From NCBI RefSeq assembly GCF_018614575.1, contig NZ_JAGGOJ010000017.1, forward strand, positions 62,001 through 126,000: a stretch of DNA of 64,000 bases. The letters run 5' to 3'. Positions 63,641-64,000 of the stretch are shown piece after piece. Position 1 is the first letter of the stretch. Each line of letters begins with the position of its first letter. Origin of the DNA: Streptomyces sp. ISL-10 (GTDB lineage: Bacteria > Actinomycetota > Actinomycetes > Streptomycetales > Streptomycetaceae). A program made the position numbers and the translations under genes. The notes under the pieces are model-generated. The model did not search any database. It saw nothing but the letters and a program-made list of their open reading frames with translations, and was not told the DNA's origin.

Positions 63641-64000
63641 TCAGATGCCGTACGGCACGTAGCTCGGGGTCACATCGGAGACGACGCCCTGCACACCGGT
63701 GACGGCGTTGCCCGCGAGGGGCGCGGCGTCGGCGGAGACCTCGCCCGCGACCGCCTGGGTGAACGGCTGCACCTCGGAGACGACACCACCCGCGAACGGG
63801 CTCACCTCACCGGTCACGCCGTAGGCCAGATCGGTGGTGCTGCCGCCCACACCCTGGGCGAGCGGCTCCACGTGCTGGACGACGGCGTCGACCAGCGGCT
63901 GCACCTCGGAGACGACACCGCCCGCGAACGGGCCCACCTCGCCGGTCACGCCGTACGCGAAGGGCTGCACCTCCTCGGCCACGCCGTAGGCGAACGGCTG
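63641..64000 (-). CDS. Repeat-rich protein, N-terminal part beyond the window edge
   Basis: 119 codons plus stop, open to the right edge. The sequence is built of imperfect units such as QPFAYGVTGEVGPFAGGVVS, TGEVSPFAGGVVSEVQPFTQ and HVEPLAQGVGGSTTDLAYGV, with a period near 12 residues (EVxPFAxGV). It ends VTPSYVPYGI. Regular Gly/Val/Pro/Phe repeats suggest an extracytoplasmic structural protein, but no signal peptide is in view. I do not recognise the family. Confidence 0.75.
   Translation of the reverse strand, partial: QPFAYGVAEEVQPFAYGVTGEVGPFAGGVVSEVQPLVDAVVQHVEPLAQGVGGSTTDLAYGVTGEVSPFAGGVVSEVQPFTQAVAGEVSADAAPLAGNAVTGVQGVVSDVTPSYVPYGI

Overview
The window is high-GC actinobacterial DNA, almost certainly a Streptomyces chromosome. 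The signs are very GC-rich third codon positions, many GTG starts, the sdhCDAB, trpS, glyA, mdh, folD, purN-purH and sucC-sucD set, and typical families (DUF397/DUF5753 regulators, an SCO4848-type membrane protein, DUF3017). From memory the order from about 18 kb to the right edge resembles the S. coelicolor SCO4860-to-SCO4806 core region read in reverse; this was not checked by search.

1-17.1 kb looks accessory and conflict-related. It holds an edge-truncated double SUKH (SMI1/KNR4) protein, a lipoprotein L,D-transpeptidase, small unknown genes, a WhiJ-like set (HATPase anti-sigma-like protein, small partner, XRE-DUF5753 regulator and a tandem-duplicated DUF397 protein), a SUKH pseudogene, and then an operon of a 2890-residue secreted RHS/YD-repeat protein with a C-terminal nuclease tip and its SUKH immunity gene. 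An MmpS-like membrane protein is divergent from it.

17-28 kb carries a DUF4328-like membrane protein, a lipoprotein GH20 hexosaminidase, an OHCU-decarboxylase-like gene, the succinate dehydrogenase operon, a frameshifted gene, a hydrolase, and a three-gene operon (membrane protein, DCC thiol oxidoreductase, TetR) whose promoter is bracketed by two matching palindromes. 29-41 kb carries cell-envelope and housekeeping genes: metallophosphoesterase, D,D-carboxypeptidase, BrkB-type protein, trpS, glyA behind a probable ZTP riboswitch, rocD, and a MocR regulator divergent from an AhpD-like/PEP-mutase-like pair.

41-48.6 kb is a five-gene choline/glycine-betaine operon (aldehyde dehydrogenase, GMC oxidoreductase, ABC ATPase, fused double permease, binding lipoprotein). 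A 27-bp tandem repeat array lies upstream of it. 49-63 kb holds mdh, a gene-poor stretch, DUF3017-folD, purN-purH, a DUF6350-like membrane protein, an HTH/sigma-like membrane protein and sucC-sucD, with a candidate Crp site upstream. The right edge cuts a repeat-rich protein. No rRNA, tRNA, IS element or CRISPR array was recognised.
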